A stretch of DNA of 64,000 bases from a virus. The notes under the pieces are model-generated. The model had not been told where the DNA came from. It made no database searches and worked only from the letters and a program-made list of their open reading frames with translations. How positions within the stretch are numbered: position 1 is the stretch's first letter; every line of letters starts with the position of its first letter. Positions 15,766-23,726 of the stretch are shown piece by piece. Where the stretch lies: positions 20,018-84,017 of IMG/VR virus record IMGVR_UViG_3300042367_000583. One strand, 5' to 3'. The translations under genes and the position numbers were made by a program.

Positions 15766-15904
15766 AATTGATTTTACCTCTACTTTGTTCAAGAGATTTT
15801 ATTTCTGCTAATGTTTTTTTGATTGATTCTTTTTCATCGGCAAGCAATTCTCTTACTTCTTGAAAAAGAATTGATATTCTTTTGTCAATTTCTGTGATAG
15901 TCAT
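15755..15904 (-). CDS. 49-residue coiled-coil protein
   Basis: Starts at ATG 15904 with GAGGGACTT upstream; the longer open frame to 15937 lacks a ribosome site. Begins MTITEIDKRISILFQEVREL and is helical throughout; its start MTITEI resembles MTLEEI of the next gene, so the two may be a duplicated pair. The genes overlap by 11 bases. Confidence 0.6.
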   Translation of the reverse strand: MTITEIDKRISILFQEVRELLADEKESIKKTLAEIKSLEQSRGKINYDS

Positions 15905-15914
15905 AAGTCCCTCT

Positions 15915-16175
15915 TTATTGAGGTCTAACAAATACATGATGTACCAATCCAGCTAGTTGATAAGTTCCAATGTATTGTCCTTTTTCATCTATCCAATAGC
16001 TACCAGTATAGTAAGTCAAAATATAAAAAATCCTCTTAGGTTCTTCTGTTTCTACTAATGCCCAAAGTGTAGGAATATTATTCTGCAACTGAACGCATAA
16101 TATCTCTGCGTTTAAAGGCATTTCAATCTCGCGACAAGGAGTTGTATCTATAGGGTACTTCCAGATGGTTCTCAT
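15915..16175 (-). CDS. DUF7352-type phage protein
   Basis: 86 residues: RTIWKYPIDTTPCREIEMPL, NAEILCVQLQNNIPTLWALV, YIGTYQLAGLVHHVFV match the small DUF7352 family (K-x-x-WKY, A-x-ILS/CVQ, P-x-LWALV, HVF), frequent in phages and environmental viral contigs. Function unknown. It follows nblA in the same direction. Confidence 0.82.
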   Translation of the reverse strand: MRTIWKYPIDTTPCREIEMPLNAEILCVQLQNNIPTLWALVETEEPKRIFYILTYYTGSYWIDEKGQYIGTYQLAGLVHHVFVRPQ

Positions 16176-16230
16176 TGGTTTTTTGGGTTAGTGTACATTG
16201 ATCCGATAACCGATAACCGGCACTGTAGTA

Positions 16231-16434
16231 TTACTCTGGTTTTTGCCACAGACTATCACCTAATCCCCATTGATGTTTAAGAAAAGCTTTGTACATATTT
16301 TCTCTGACCATCATTTGTTCGTAAAGCTTGATCAGGAAATCCTGCGCTTGCTCCTGACTCATTTTTTCTACCTGAGACTGAAAAGAACGAATATTGAACT
16401 GCTGTTCTAAAGAAAGTTCGATAGGTTGAGACAT
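16231..16434 (-). CDS. nblA: NblA phycobilisome-degradation adaptor
   Basis: 67 residues from ATG 16434 (AGGAGTAATC upstream); the longer frame to 16491 is a shadow extension. PIELSLEQQFNIRSFQSQVE, KMSQEQAQDFLIKLYEQMMV and RENMYKAFLKHQWG align throughout with NblA. NblA binds phycobilisome rods and delivers phycobiliproteins to the ClpC protease, dismantling the antenna. Phage nblA is established for the freshwater phages Ma-LMM01 (Microcystis) and PaV-LD (Planktothrix). Here it sits in an early-looking operon with nucleotide-metabolism genes, consistent with host takeover and amino-acid recycling. Confidence 0.95.
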   Translation of the reverse strand: MSQPIELSLEQQFNIRSFQSQVEKMSQEQAQDFLIKLYEQMMVRENMYKAFLKHQWGLGDSLWQKPE

Positions 16435-16447
16435 GATTACTCCTAAG

Positions 16448-16642
16448 TTAAAATTCAGACTCTTCTTTTTGAGGTTCAAATCTATTATCAAAGTCTTCCA
16501 ACGTTTGTTTTAGACAATGATAAAAGCCGTTAAATTCGTCAAAAGGTTCCCAGTCTTTTTCGTGATGTTTGAGTAGCTTTCTTGCTAACTCTGGTTCAAT
16601 GGGAACATAGATGTAATCTTCTAGCGTGAATTTATCTTCCAC
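16448..16642 (-). CDS. hypothetical acidic small protein
   Basis: 64 residues, acidic at both ends (MEDKFTLEDYIYVPIEPELA; FDNRFEPQKEESEF). Not recognised. It overlaps the 3' end of the upstream gene by 11 bases and precedes nblA by 13, so it is part of the same operon. Confidence 0.65.
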   Translation of the reverse strand: MEDKFTLEDYIYVPIEPELARKLLKHHEKDWEPFDEFNGFYHCLKQTLEDFDNRFEPQKEESEF

Positions 16643-16928
16643 TGTCTAACTCCTCCCAAAAATTGTCAAAACAAGTGATTTTCATCTCTAATCTTCTGTC
16701 AAATAAATCTTGAAAATTAGGATTATCAATTTCTTTTTTTATTCTATCAGAGTATTCATGTACAAAAGAAATAATGTTTTCAAGGCTGATAGCATTGTTA
16801 GCTTCATCTTGATAATATTGTTCTTTTTCAGCATCCGACATTTTATCCCAAATTTGACTTCTTAATTCTATTAAGTCTTTTTTGGTTTTTTCTACAAAAG
16901 CAAGTCTAGCTTTAATTCTATTTTCCAT
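16632..16928 (-). CDS. hypothetical helical protein
   Basis: 98 residues: KARLAFVEKTKKDLIELRSQ at the start, a helical middle, and the C-terminal FDRRLEMKITCFDNFWEEL. That C-terminal segment is duplicated just upstream of this gene (16921-16998), indicating a former tandem copy. Not recognised. Confidence 0.68.
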   Translation of the reverse strand: MENRIKARLAFVEKTKKDLIELRSQIWDKMSDAEKEQYYQDEANNAISLENIISFVHEYSDRIKKEIDNPNFQDLFDRRLEMKITCFDNFWEELDSGR

Positions 16929-16998
16929 TGCCTAACTCCTTCCCAAAATTATCAAAACAGGTGATTTTCACCTCTAATCTTCTATCGAATAAGACTCG
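16921..16998 (-). pseudogene. 3' remnant of a duplicated small gene
   Basis: An open fragment reads VLFDRRLEVKITCFDNFGKE and ends at a TAG inside the start of the next gene. It matches the C-terminus of the protein at 16632-16928 nearly residue for residue, so it is what remains of a tandem duplicate after deletion. Confidence 0.6.
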
Positions 16999-17000
16999 TT

Positions 17001-17204
17001 TCACCGATACTTTTCCACTAAATAATCAATATACGATTCTTTGGGGTCTTCTGAGCCTAAATCAACAACCCCCACTAAGTTTCTTGTCCAAGAATCAAGA
17101 TCGCTTATGTTAGGGAATGAGAGTAGGTGATTTTTTGCTTTGTCTTTTACTATCGCAATATTTAACATGAAAAATGTTAAATCTATCAGTAATTGTTTTG
17201 ACAT
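17001..17204 (-). CDS. hypothetical small protein
   Basis: 67 residues: MSKQLLIDLTFFMLNIAIVK, then KNHLLSFPNISDLDSWTRNL. The first 20 residues are hydrophobic but carry charges that argue against a membrane span. Not recognised. It is the first gene after the promoter at 17241-17269 and heads the run through nblA, thymidylate synthase and nrdAB. Confidence 0.65.
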   Translation of the reverse strand: MSKQLLIDLTFFMLNIAIVKDKAKNHLLSFPNISDLDSWTRNLVGVVDLGSEDPKESYIDYLVEKYR

Positions 17205-17240
17205 AATTTTATCTTGTTTCTACAAATTTACCATAATTAA

Positions 17241-17269
17241 ACTATACGCCTTCTTACTTGAATTGTCAA
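17241..17269 (-). promoter_or_regulatory. promoter of the nblA-thymidylate synthase-nrdAB run
   Basis: TTGACA (17264-17269), spacer of 17 beginning ATTCAAGTA, TATAGT (17241-17246) on the minus strand. It is the strongest match to the recurrent phage promoter type and stands upstream of more than 7 kb of co-oriented genes. Confidence 0.75.
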
Positions 17270-17314
17270 GATAATTTTGATACACTAAGATTAGAAAAAT
17301 TTATATTAATACAA

Positions 17315-17749
17315 ATGTTCGACAGTGCTATTGGAGTTGCGGGGAAATTTCTAGAAAATCCCACAATTAAGGCTAATGCCTCTCTATCCTTTTCCGTGGC
17401 TACAGGCTCGACTATAACTACAGATAGCGTAGGCAATCCGATCATAAGCCCTGCAGCGATGGAATCCGTAGTAATTACCTGTTGGTTGCAGCAGTCAAAA
17501 CCGCCTGTAGCAGAAGTACAAGAAGGTAGTTATCTCGATTGTGAATATTTTGAGGGAAGATTAGTAAAGCCTAAAGATTACCCGCTCCCAATCAGGACTA
17601 CAGGGGAACTACAAGTAACAATTAATGGCAGAATCGGTCTTGTCAGGCAGTTAAATGTGTTTGAGTCTCCAACAAGTCAACAGTTAGGAATTGCCGCAAA
17701 ACTAGGACGGAGAATTAAACTTTATGCAAGATTTGATCAGGGTAGTTAA
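17315..17749 (+). CDS. hypothetical phage protein
   Basis: 144 residues from ATG 17315 (MFDSAIGVAGKFLENPTIKA); the open frame extends upstream to 17258 without a ribosome site. Beta-rich with VVITCWLQQSKPPVAEVQEG, SYLDCEYFEGRLVKP. It lies isolated on the plus strand between minus-strand blocks and its stop overlaps the stop of the gene on the other strand. A minor virion protein is plausible. Confidence 0.6.
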   Translation: MFDSAIGVAGKFLENPTIKANASLSFSVATGSTITTDSVGNPIISPAAMESVVITCWLQQSKPPVAEVQEGSYLDCEYFEGRLVKPKDYPLPIRTTGELQVTINGRIGLVRQLNVFESPTSQQLGIAAKLGRRIKLYARFDQGS

Positions 17750-17907
17750 GCACCGGAACCTTTTAAGTAGCCGAGGTATCCTGAAACAATTGCTACGATA
17801 ACATTGCCGTAGGTGTCAGTAGTTTCAGGAGTAAAGAAAGAATGAATCAAGCAGGCGAAAACAATTAAAACACAGACAATAGACGGGTCTAACTTAAGAT
17901 ATGACAT
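17746..17907 (-). CDS. 53-residue single-span membrane protein, possible holin
   Basis: ATG at 17907: MSYLKLDPSIVCVLIVFACL, IHSFFTPETTD, VIVAIVSGYLGYLKGSGA. Two hydrophobic stretches with a short polar turn are compatible with a small holin, or with a single span and a re-entrant tail. Overlaps the RusA gene by 14 bases in the same direction. Confidence 0.55.
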   Translation of the reverse strand: MSYLKLDPSIVCVLIVFACLIHSFFTPETTDTYGNVIVAIVSGYLGYLKGSGA

Positions 17908-18304
17908 TGCTGTTATCATCCTCTATAAAAATTTTGTTTAGAATTGGTTTATCACTAATTGTTAACTTTAATTCGTCTTTCGTCCATTTTGTGAATATTG
18001 AATCGTATCCATAGATATATTTTAAGTTGTCATTAACGATAACCCCCGCTTTTTTTAGCCCATCATTGACATATTTTGCGCTACCGCAAACATTATCAGG
18101 GTCACGTCCAAAGTTTTTAATTCGCCATTCGTAAAGCATCCATACTTTGTCAGGAAAACATGGAATTTCTTGTTCTATAATAAGTTTTTGTATATTAAAA
18201 TCCCATTCTTTTTTAGTAGTTGCGCTTTTAAACTTGTTTGCGCGGGCTAATCTTATTTGATCATTAAGAGTCGGCGGAAGTGGACAGATAAAAATTGCTC
18301 TCAT
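17894..18304 (-). CDS. RusA-family Holliday junction resolvase
   Basis: 136 residues: a start typical of RusA (FICPLPPTLNDQIRLARAN) and the catalytic block GRDPDNVCGSAKYVNDGLKK followed by AGVIVNDN, with the D-x-DN and downstream Asp that bind magnesium in RusA. Cleaves four-way junctions during phage recombination and before packaging. Usual length about 120-140. It overlaps the gene upstream by four bases (ATGA). Confidence 0.92.
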   Translation of the reverse strand: MRAIFICPLPPTLNDQIRLARANKFKSATTKKEWDFNIQKLIIEQEIPCFPDKVWMLYEWRIKNFGRDPDNVCGSAKYVNDGLKKAGVIVNDNLKYIYGYDSIFTKWTKDELKLTISDKPILNKIFIEDDNSNVIS

Positions 18305-18972
18305 AATCTTATTGGGCGATACTTTTTAAATATCATTAACAAATCATCAGGAATTGTACCAAGTTGACCAGTCCCATAATTGATTTTTACCTCTTCAAAA
18401 GGTAATTCAACTGACGAAACACCCTTAAAAGAACCCGTATTGCATACCCAATCTAAAACACGACCAAAAGCCGCTTTTATCTCTCTTGTTTGTCGGGTAT
18501 CTTGAGAGAAATCGATGCCACTGGAATACTCCACGTCAGCCTCGGAAAACTCTGGATATGGTTCCCGACTGTAGCCATGATAGCCGCCATATCCCCACGA
18601 TCTACCAATTGCTGTAGATAGGTGAATTTGCCCGTCTATATCGATTATATAATCGTTAGAACCTAAAGTCCGCCAACTGTCAGGAGCGATAGCTCGATTA
18701 AATCCATCGGTAACATTGCCTAATCTAGCTTTAATTATCGGAGCAGGATTGCTGATAATTGGAGTATTTATACTGACATAAGTTAATCTAAAATTTTGGA
18801 ATTTTAGATTAACTCTTAGCCTTTCCCGGTGACGGGTAATCTCTAAAGGTCGATCTGCCCCTCTATCGCCTTCAATGATTGATTGAACAAAGTAAATCGC
18901 ACCAGTGACGGCATCTTCTAATAAAGATACTGATGGTGCGAAAATAGAGAGGTCATCAATGCTAAAAATCAT
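18301..18972 (-). CDS. hypothetical virion/head-tail connector protein
   Basis: 223 residues, not recognised. Beta-rich segments (RLRVNLKFQNFRLTYVSINT) and a Gly/Tyr stretch (RSWGYGGYHGYSREPYPEFS). The position directly downstream of the capsid gene and its zinc-ribbon neighbour suggests a head completion or connector role, by context only. Confidence 0.7.
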   Translation of the reverse strand: MIFSIDDLSIFAPSVSLLEDAVTGAIYFVQSIIEGDRGADRPLEITRHRERLRVNLKFQNFRLTYVSINTPIISNPAPIIKARLGNVTDGFNRAIAPDSWRTLGSNDYIIDIDGQIHLSTAIGRSWGYGGYHGYSREPYPEFSEADVEYSSGIDFSQDTRQTREIKAAFGRVLDWVCNTGSFKGVSSVELPFEEVKINYGTGQLGTIPDDLLMIFKKYRPIRL

Positions 18973-19199
18973 TAGGAAATTTTACTCAACAAAGGACAAC
19001 TGGTGTCTTTAACTGGACAAAATGGACGATGATCGAGATCAGTTCTAAGTTGACCCTTACACCGATTGCAGACTGGATAACCCAATGCTTTCAGATTGTT
19101 ATAAGTGACCTCATTGGTTCCATTTGTCGGGGGAAGATTTTTAGTTCCACTTGTTGCGATAGATGGAGTTTCTTCGATGGTGGTTTCTTTGCTTGCCAT
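18972..19199 (-). CDS. small zinc-ribbon-like protein
   Basis: 75 residues. Low-complexity Thr/Ser N-terminus, then YPVCNRCKGQLRTDLDHRPF and CPVKDTSCPLL: a CxxC plus C...C set that could bind one zinc ion. It lies between the capsid gene and the putative connector. Stop/start overlap with the following gene (shared base 18972). Confidence 0.65.
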   Translation of the reverse strand: MASKETTIEETPSIATSGTKNLPPTNGTNEVTYNNLKALGYPVCNRCKGQLRTDLDHRPFCPVKDTSCPLLSKIS

Positions 19200-19219
19200 A
19201 ATTGTTAGAAAGATAGGGT

Positions 19220-21097
19220 TTATACAGCTACATCTAGGGTGCGTAATTCAGCTACTCGTAACTGCTGAGAAGCTTCCCCAGTACCTACGGGATCAACGTC
19301 AAGAGTTTTGTAGCCGAGCCACGCTAACCAAGTTGCGCGAATCCGACGATCAAATTGAGTGACATTATCAAAAGTGATTTGAAACGGCATCCCTACACCA
19401 ACACCTAACGCACCCGCTCCAATTAAATAACCAGTACGGGTAGTTTTAGCACCTAAAGAACCGCCCAATGTTTCACTTTGAACACCGGGTTGACCAGCCG
19501 CTCCGACACCGACACTATTGCCAGTTTCAAAAATATGGAATTTTTCTACCAACCCTAAATACGAGCTAACCCTTCCAGTATCCCCAGGGGGAATATAAGA
19601 CGGATTGAGAATATTTAGTAAAGCGTCAAGATCGCGAGTCGTATTTGCTTGCCAATCGTCATCATAACTCTCTTTTAATTGCAGAATTTGAGTCGAATTT
19701 AGGAATAGCAAATACGTCTGGTCAGGGTACATCTGGAACCTGTTATCGTGGGCGTATTGATATAATCGCCGCAAGAATCCTTTGGTAAAAGTTCCATCAT
19801 CTCCTGTTGCCGATAGTCCAGTAGGAGAAGTAACAAGACTGCCTTTTTTGTTATACAAATGCAGTGACGTGGCATCAAGCATCGTTTTGATCATGGTATT
19901 ATCAAAACTTGCATAGTCGTAATACAGCGTATTCTGCATCCAATCAATCATTCCCATCGCACTAAAATATTCAGTGAAAGTTGGGATAGAAACAGGTCGG
20001 ATTGCAGTAGAAGCACCTACTTTACCGCGCCCATATTCAAAGATTTCTGCCGATACGCTAGACGCACTATTATTATCTGATTCAGAAGTCAGATCAGCAT
20101 ACTCACCCTTTCCTGATAGTTGATAATCGCTTACCGACGGGGAACTTGTTAGGTAATTTAATCGAGGAATTCGGATAACAGTTCCATTACGAGCCGTAAA
20201 GTCTAAGGCATAATTAGGAATCTGCCAAAAGGCAAACCCAGGGATTTGAGTTTGACGGAGAATTGCTGACAAAGTGTCAAGAAAAAACGGGGGAAGATCA
20301 GCCGCAGTCGTTGGGCTATTTTTTGAAACTTGACCGCCCATTACAGGAGCCGAACGAGTCCCTCTGAACCAGCCTTGTTTGCGACCCCAATCATCTAAAG
20401 AGTTGACAATCTGTTGCCGGTTATTTTTAACATGGCGATCTAATCGTACTTTATCGTACAGGTTTACTGTCTGATTACCGCCCATTACAGGAGCCGAATA
20501 GATTACACCAGAATTTTTCTGAATGTCTTCAATCAAATCAAAGGTTTCGTCAAGCGCACCTGTAATCTTATCAGCATCATGAGCGACGGTTTTATTGAAA
20601 TTAGACAACTGCATTTTTTCTGGTGTTTGGCTACCGTAAAGCTTTCCTAAGTCAGCAAAATTATTAATCGTTTTTTCCGACTCAGTGACTTTAGTTTCTA
20701 GTTGAGCGATTTTTTCATTAGATTTTTGGATAGCTTCCGTGGCAGAATTGAGAGAAGCTTCTAGGGTGGCTTTTGTAGCTTCAAACTGATGCTTTTGGGT
20801 CTCTAATGCAGATTGTTTTTCCGATTCCATTGCTTGCCTTACCGAAGCTACGGTTTCTGCTACGGTGTTTTGTACAATCTCTTGAATCATTTTGGGATCA
20901 AAGACTGGGACGGGAGTGGGATCAGGGTCAGAATTTTTAACTGGTACACCACCCTCAGAAGACTTTAAATCACCTCGAAAAGTGGCTTTTTGAGTCAGGG
21001 TGTAGATTTCTTCTTGAGAAGGAGTATCACTTCCTTCTGCTGAATCTTTAACAACTACGGGAGTAACCCGCTTAATTTCTTTTAGGGTACTTTTCAT
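19220..21097 (-). CDS. major capsid protein with N-terminal scaffold domain
   Basis: 625 residues. About 75-165 is a long coiled coil (VRQAMESEKQSALETQKHQF, NEKIAQLETKVTESEKTINN) of the delta-domain/scaffold type. The rest looks like an HK97-fold shell protein: LPPFFLDTLSAILRQTQIPG, RNGTVIRIPRLNYLTSSPSV, MIDWMQNTLYYDYASFDNTM, TFKGF-like helix, and a C-terminal RRIRATWLAWLGYKTLDVD. A SAPVMGG motif occurs twice (near residues 206 and 253) and might mark processing or a duplicated arm. The maturation protease gene directly upstream supports the call. Identification is by pattern and context, not by a specific family match. Confidence 0.8.
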   Translation of the reverse strand: MKSTLKEIKRVTPVVVKDSAEGSDTPSQEEIYTLTQKATFRGDLKSSEGGVPVKNSDPDPTPVPVFDPKMIQEIVQNTVAETVASVRQAMESEKQSALETQKHQFEATKATLEASLNSATEAIQKSNEKIAQLETKVTESEKTINNFADLGKLYGSQTPEKMQLSNFNKTVAHDADKITGALDETFDLIEDIQKNSGVIYSAPVMGGNQTVNLYDKVRLDRHVKNNRQQIVNSLDDWGRKQGWFRGTRSAPVMGGQVSKNSPTTAADLPPFFLDTLSAILRQTQIPGFAFWQIPNYALDFTARNGTVIRIPRLNYLTSSPSVSDYQLSGKGEYADLTSESDNNSASSVSAEIFEYGRGKVGASTAIRPVSIPTFTEYFSAMGMIDWMQNTLYYDYASFDNTMIKTMLDATSLHLYNKKGSLVTSPTGLSATGDDGTFTKGFLRRLYQYAHDNRFQMYPDQTYLLFLNSTQILQLKESYDDDWQANTTRDLDALLNILNPSYIPPGDTGRVSSYLGLVEKFHIFETGNSVGVGAAGQPGVQSETLGGSLGAKTTRTGYLIGAGALGVGVGMPFQITFDNVTQFDRRIRATWLAWLGYKTLDVDPVGTGEASQQLRVAELRTLDVAV

Positions 21098-21152
21098 TAC
21101 TGATTACTGATCACTAACTATTAGATATAATTGTACTACAGAACTTTCTGTT

Positions 21153-21872
21153 TTAGGTAAAAACAAAAGTATTGAGACGGGAATCTATTAATCTTGCTTG
21201 GCAACAACTGCCACTGGCAACAAAACTGCATTCGACGGAGTCCATCTTTCCAGATCGGCGATAGTAAGGGGTTAGCGTTTCTTCATCTACTAGCCCTGCC
21301 ATATACGGGGGGTAGTGTGGACATTTAGGATCACTGTAGGGAATATCACAGATAGGACAAATCGACTCGCCATAAAAAATTCCCCCCATTGAAACATCGG
21401 CTTTTCTGCCATAGGAAATTTCTGAAATAATCGGGTGAGTCGCTTCTACAAAACCGAAAACCAAGACCTGATGATAGCCGTTTTTTTGGATTATTCGATA
21501 ATCTTCGCCTGGATTAGGAGATTTTTCGAGGATTCGTGCTATCCCTTCCTTGCTTACACGAGGCAAGGAATAAATAAAAGAATCATAGATCATCCCAAAA
21601 GTTTTGGTCTGATCTTTCCATTCATGATCGATCATCAAAGCGCATCCAGGGTAACTAGCTACCATGGTTTCTAAGACATTTTCATCCCATACCAGGCCGG
21701 AACTGTGGATTAAATTATTTGAGGCAATTAAAGCAAATCGCATCAGTTCCGATGGTTCCCACGGATCGAGTCCGTAGGGTTTGAATTGATTGATTAACGA
21801 CATCTCCTCGTCGGTAGGATGACGGATCTGTAGCAATATCTCTAATTCAGCGCGGGTTAGTTTTAGTTCCAT
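21153..21872 (-). CDS. prohead maturation protease-like protein
   Basis: 239 residues. ALIASNNLIHSSGLVWDENV, YPGCALMIDHEWKDQTKTFG, FGFVEATHPIISEISYGRKA, VSMGGIFYGESICPICDIPY, KMDSVECSFVASGSC follow the order seen in phage prohead proteases that carry a Cys-rich insert; the DHEW His and the VSMGG Ser are candidate catalytic residues. Cys/His spacing (CPICDIPYSDPKCPHYPPYM) suggests a bound zinc. It is directly upstream of the capsid gene, as usual. Confidence 0.75.
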   Translation of the reverse strand: MELKLTRAELEILLQIRHPTDEEMSLINQFKPYGLDPWEPSELMRFALIASNNLIHSSGLVWDENVLETMVASYPGCALMIDHEWKDQTKTFGMIYDSFIYSLPRVSKEGIARILEKSPNPGEDYRIIQKNGYHQVLVFGFVEATHPIISEISYGRKADVSMGGIFYGESICPICDIPYSDPKCPHYPPYMAGLVDEETLTPYYRRSGKMDSVECSFVASGSCCQARLIDSRLNTFVFT

Positions 21873-21913
21873 GTCAATAAAAAATACTTATATAAATAAT
21901 TCTATCTAAAGGC

Positions 21914-21942
21914 TTGACGTTTGTGGTTGGTTGATCTATATT
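21914..21942 (+). promoter_or_regulatory. consensus promoter of a small RNA gene
   Basis: TTGACG (21914-21919) and TATATT (21937-21942) are exactly 17 bases apart on the plus strand, in a gap between two minus-strand genes. Confidence 0.7.
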
Positions 21943-21948
21943 AATAGT

Positions 21949-22057
21949 GTCGTCTCCAACCGAAACCTATAAATATAAAATTTCAATACAAAATATTTGT
22001 CTCCATAGAAAGTGTATAGCTGAGGAAACAACGCAGGGCATCAATCCTGCGTTTTTT
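21949..22057 (+). ncRNA. candidate free-standing phage small RNA
   Basis: About 105 nt between the promoter at 21914-21942 and a perfect terminator (ACGCAGG 22031-22037 / CCTGCGT 22046-22052, followed by six T). No open frame of useful size or ribosome site is present. The motif GTCTCCA occurs twice (near 21951 and 22000). Orientation is opposite to the capsid and MuF-like genes flanking it, so it is an independent unit; its terminator overlaps the 3' end of the MuF-like gene. Confidence 0.55.
22031..22057 (+). terminator. terminator of the small RNA
   Basis: Seven-bp stem ACGCAGG/CCTGCGT, eight-base loop, six T on the plus strand. Confidence 0.85.
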
Positions 22058-22700
22058 ATTTCGTCCAGCCAAAGTTTAACGAAAGCATATTCTGGGTAGG
22101 TCGTGTCCTAGAGTTAGAAAAAATAAAGTAACAACCGCAATTGGCCCGACAAGTACATCTTTCAGTCGGTCGGGGGAGTGTTCCAATAGGCTGCCAACTG
22201 GCACTCTCATAAAAAAGGCACTCTTGGCAAGATTCTCTTTTGGTAATTATTCTCTTTTCCCACTTGTTGACTAGAGCGTGTCCTCTCCTGTTTCCCTCCT
22301 CAAAAGCTTCCCTAGACTTGGCAACGTACTGTCTAGAGCGATTGATTATTTGAGCCTCTGATTGAGTACCAAGAATAATATCACGGGAAAACTTTCTTAG
22401 CCGTGCGTATTGACTGCGAAGCATCTGACCGATTCTACCGTAGTCAGAAGCGTTCATGTCGGGCTTACCAATTCGATAAAGTTGAATAGTTAAATCTTTA
22501 ATTTCAAAAGAAATCTTCTCTTCCCACTCACTGACAGTAATCTTTTTCTGCAAAAGGTCACGGGTAAGTTTATCTGTTTTTTGAGTACGGGCATTAATAG
22601 TTTGTTGGGAGATTTGTCTAACTTTTTCAGTAGAGACAAATCTCCCCGTTCTATTGTCTCGATAGCGTCGAGTACCAGGGTTAAAAGAAAAATCACTCAT
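22056..22700 (-). CDS. MuF-like minor head protein
   Basis: 214 residues. A basic N-terminus (NPGTRRYRDNRTGRFVS), helical middle with KPDMNASDYGRIGQMLRSQY, and a C-terminal RGHALVNKWEKR...ESCQECLFYESASWQPIGTL plus CTCRANCGCYFIF, the Cys block found at the end of phage head morphogenesis (Mu gpF-like) proteins. Portal and capsid genes are neighbours. Role: minor capsid component at the portal vertex. Confidence 0.82.
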   Translation of the reverse strand: MSDFSFNPGTRRYRDNRTGRFVSTEKVRQISQQTINARTQKTDKLTRDLLQKKITVSEWEEKISFEIKDLTIQLYRIGKPDMNASDYGRIGQMLRSQYARLRKFSRDIILGTQSEAQIINRSRQYVAKSREAFEEGNRRGHALVNKWEKRIITKRESCQECLFYESASWQPIGTLPRPTERCTCRANCGCYFIFSNSRTRPTQNMLSLNFGWTK

Positions 22701-22863
22701 AACTTATTTCAGGTTCTAATAGGTTTTTAAATTCATCATCCGGAGGTTTCTTTTTCCAATCATCGATAGCTTTTTGAATGTCATCGGCTGTTACTTCGGC
22801 TCTCTCTAGCAACTGACTAATTGGCTGTAAGTTTTTATCTTCTGGGTTAAATTTATCTGTCAT
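22693..22863 (-). CDS. 56-residue hypothetical protein
   Basis: ATG 22863 to TGA 22693, overlapping the start of the MuF-like gene (ATGAG). MTDKFNPEDKNLQPISQLLE, then AEVTADDIQKAIDDWKKKPP: acidic, helical. Position between the WDGH protein and the MuF-like protein suggests a small structural or assembly factor. Confidence 0.65.
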   Translation of the reverse strand: MTDKFNPEDKNLQPISQLLERAEVTADDIQKAIDDWKKKPPDDEFKNLLEPEISYE

Positions 22864-22864
22864 G

Positions 22865-23239
22865 CTATTTGTACAGTAGTATTTTTCTGGTTTTAGCTTC
22901 TTTGATTAGCCGATCACAAACATTACGCGAAGTATGACCATCCCATTCAGGGGCTTTAGGAACCCACACGGAATTAGGAATTAAATCTGCAAATTTTATC
23001 GGTAAATGATAGGTAATTATTCCGCTATTTAATTTACATCCCGCAATAAACCATCCTTCCCAAACAGTCTCGTCGTCGTGACAGTAAGAGGCAAACGAAA
23101 AAGCTGGCAGTAATCCGATTAGCTGAATAAATAAAAGACATCGATGGTCATAAAGTTCCTCAAAAGTGTGGTATCCATCTGAGACTTTGCTAGAGTCGCA
23201 AGGTATAAAGTTATCGTTGACTGTAATCCCTTCTGTCAT
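22865..23239 (-). CDS. WDGH-motif phage protein
   Basis: 124 residues: VSDGYHTFEELYDHRCLLFI, GWFIAGCKLNSGIITYHLPI, VWVPKAPEWDGHTSRNVCDR. The SDGYHTF-ELYDHR / GWFI / ITYHLP / APEWDGHT order defines a widespread phage family usually annotated as WDGH-domain or hypothetical. No function is established to my knowledge. The conserved His, Asp and Trp look like a binding or catalytic site. Confidence 0.85.
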   Translation of the reverse strand: MTEGITVNDNFIPCDSSKVSDGYHTFEELYDHRCLLFIQLIGLLPAFSFASYCHDDETVWEGWFIAGCKLNSGIITYHLPIKFADLIPNSVWVPKAPEWDGHTSRNVCDRLIKEAKTRKILLYK

Positions 23240-23240
23240 A

Positions 23241-23465
23241 TTATTTGTCTCCTAGTCCGTCATAAACTAATTCTTGGGTTTTTTCTGATTTATTGAGTTT
23301 AGCTTTTAGGTTACGGTTTTTAATTTCTAACATTTTTACCTTTAATTTTAATGTTTCATAATCAAACATCAGGTTATCGTATGAGTCGGTTAATTCGGCG
23401 TATTCGGCTCTCAAGTCTTCGATACTCAAATCTTCGATAATAGCGTCAAAGTTATTGTTATTCAT
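23241..23465 (-). CDS. small coiled-coil protein
   Basis: 74 residues, acidic N-terminus and a continuous heptad helix (LMFDYETLKLKVKMLEIKNR, NLKAKLNKSEKTQE). It begins downstream of an intercistronic hairpin and is one base from the WDGH gene. Not recognised. Confidence 0.68.
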   Translation of the reverse strand: MNNNNFDAIIEDLSIEDLRAEYAELTDSYDNLMFDYETLKLKVKMLEIKNRNLKAKLNKSEKTQELVYDGLGDK

Positions 23466-23487
23466 GAATTTTCTCTTTAAATTAAAT

Positions 23488-23514
23488 AATAACTCTTGAC
23501 TGACAAGAGTTATT
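23488..23514. terminator. intercistronic 11-bp hairpin
   Basis: Perfect stem AATAACTCTTG / CAAGAGTTATT with a five-base loop between two co-oriented genes. The T-run after it on the minus strand is interrupted, so it may attenuate transcription or set mRNA ends rather than stop transcription fully. Confidence 0.6.
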
Positions 23515-23536
23515 TCTTGTCAGTTTCCTAATCCAC

Positions 23537-23692
23537 TTACGCTTCTGTTTCTGCTTTGTTAAGTTCGCCGATCTGAGCTTTTAGCTTAGACACCTCATCT
23601 TTTAAAGCTTCAATAACCTCCAGTTCGGTCATATTGGCGACTAGAACATTATTATTAGAATCGGAAACAACATAGGCTTTTAGATTTGTCAC
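23537..23692 (-). CDS. 51-residue coiled-coil protein (GTG start)
   Basis: GTG at 23692 with AAGAGGTAATT upstream. TNLKAYVVSDSNNNVLVANM then a heptad helix TELEVIEALKDEVSKLKAQI. Not recognised; it begins about 35 bases after the methyltransferase stop. Confidence 0.6.
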   Translation of the reverse strand: MTNLKAYVVSDSNNNVLVANMTELEVIEALKDEVSKLKAQIGELNKAETEA

Positions 23693-23726
23693 AATTACCT
23701 CTTGGCTTTACTGTATTTTATCAAAT

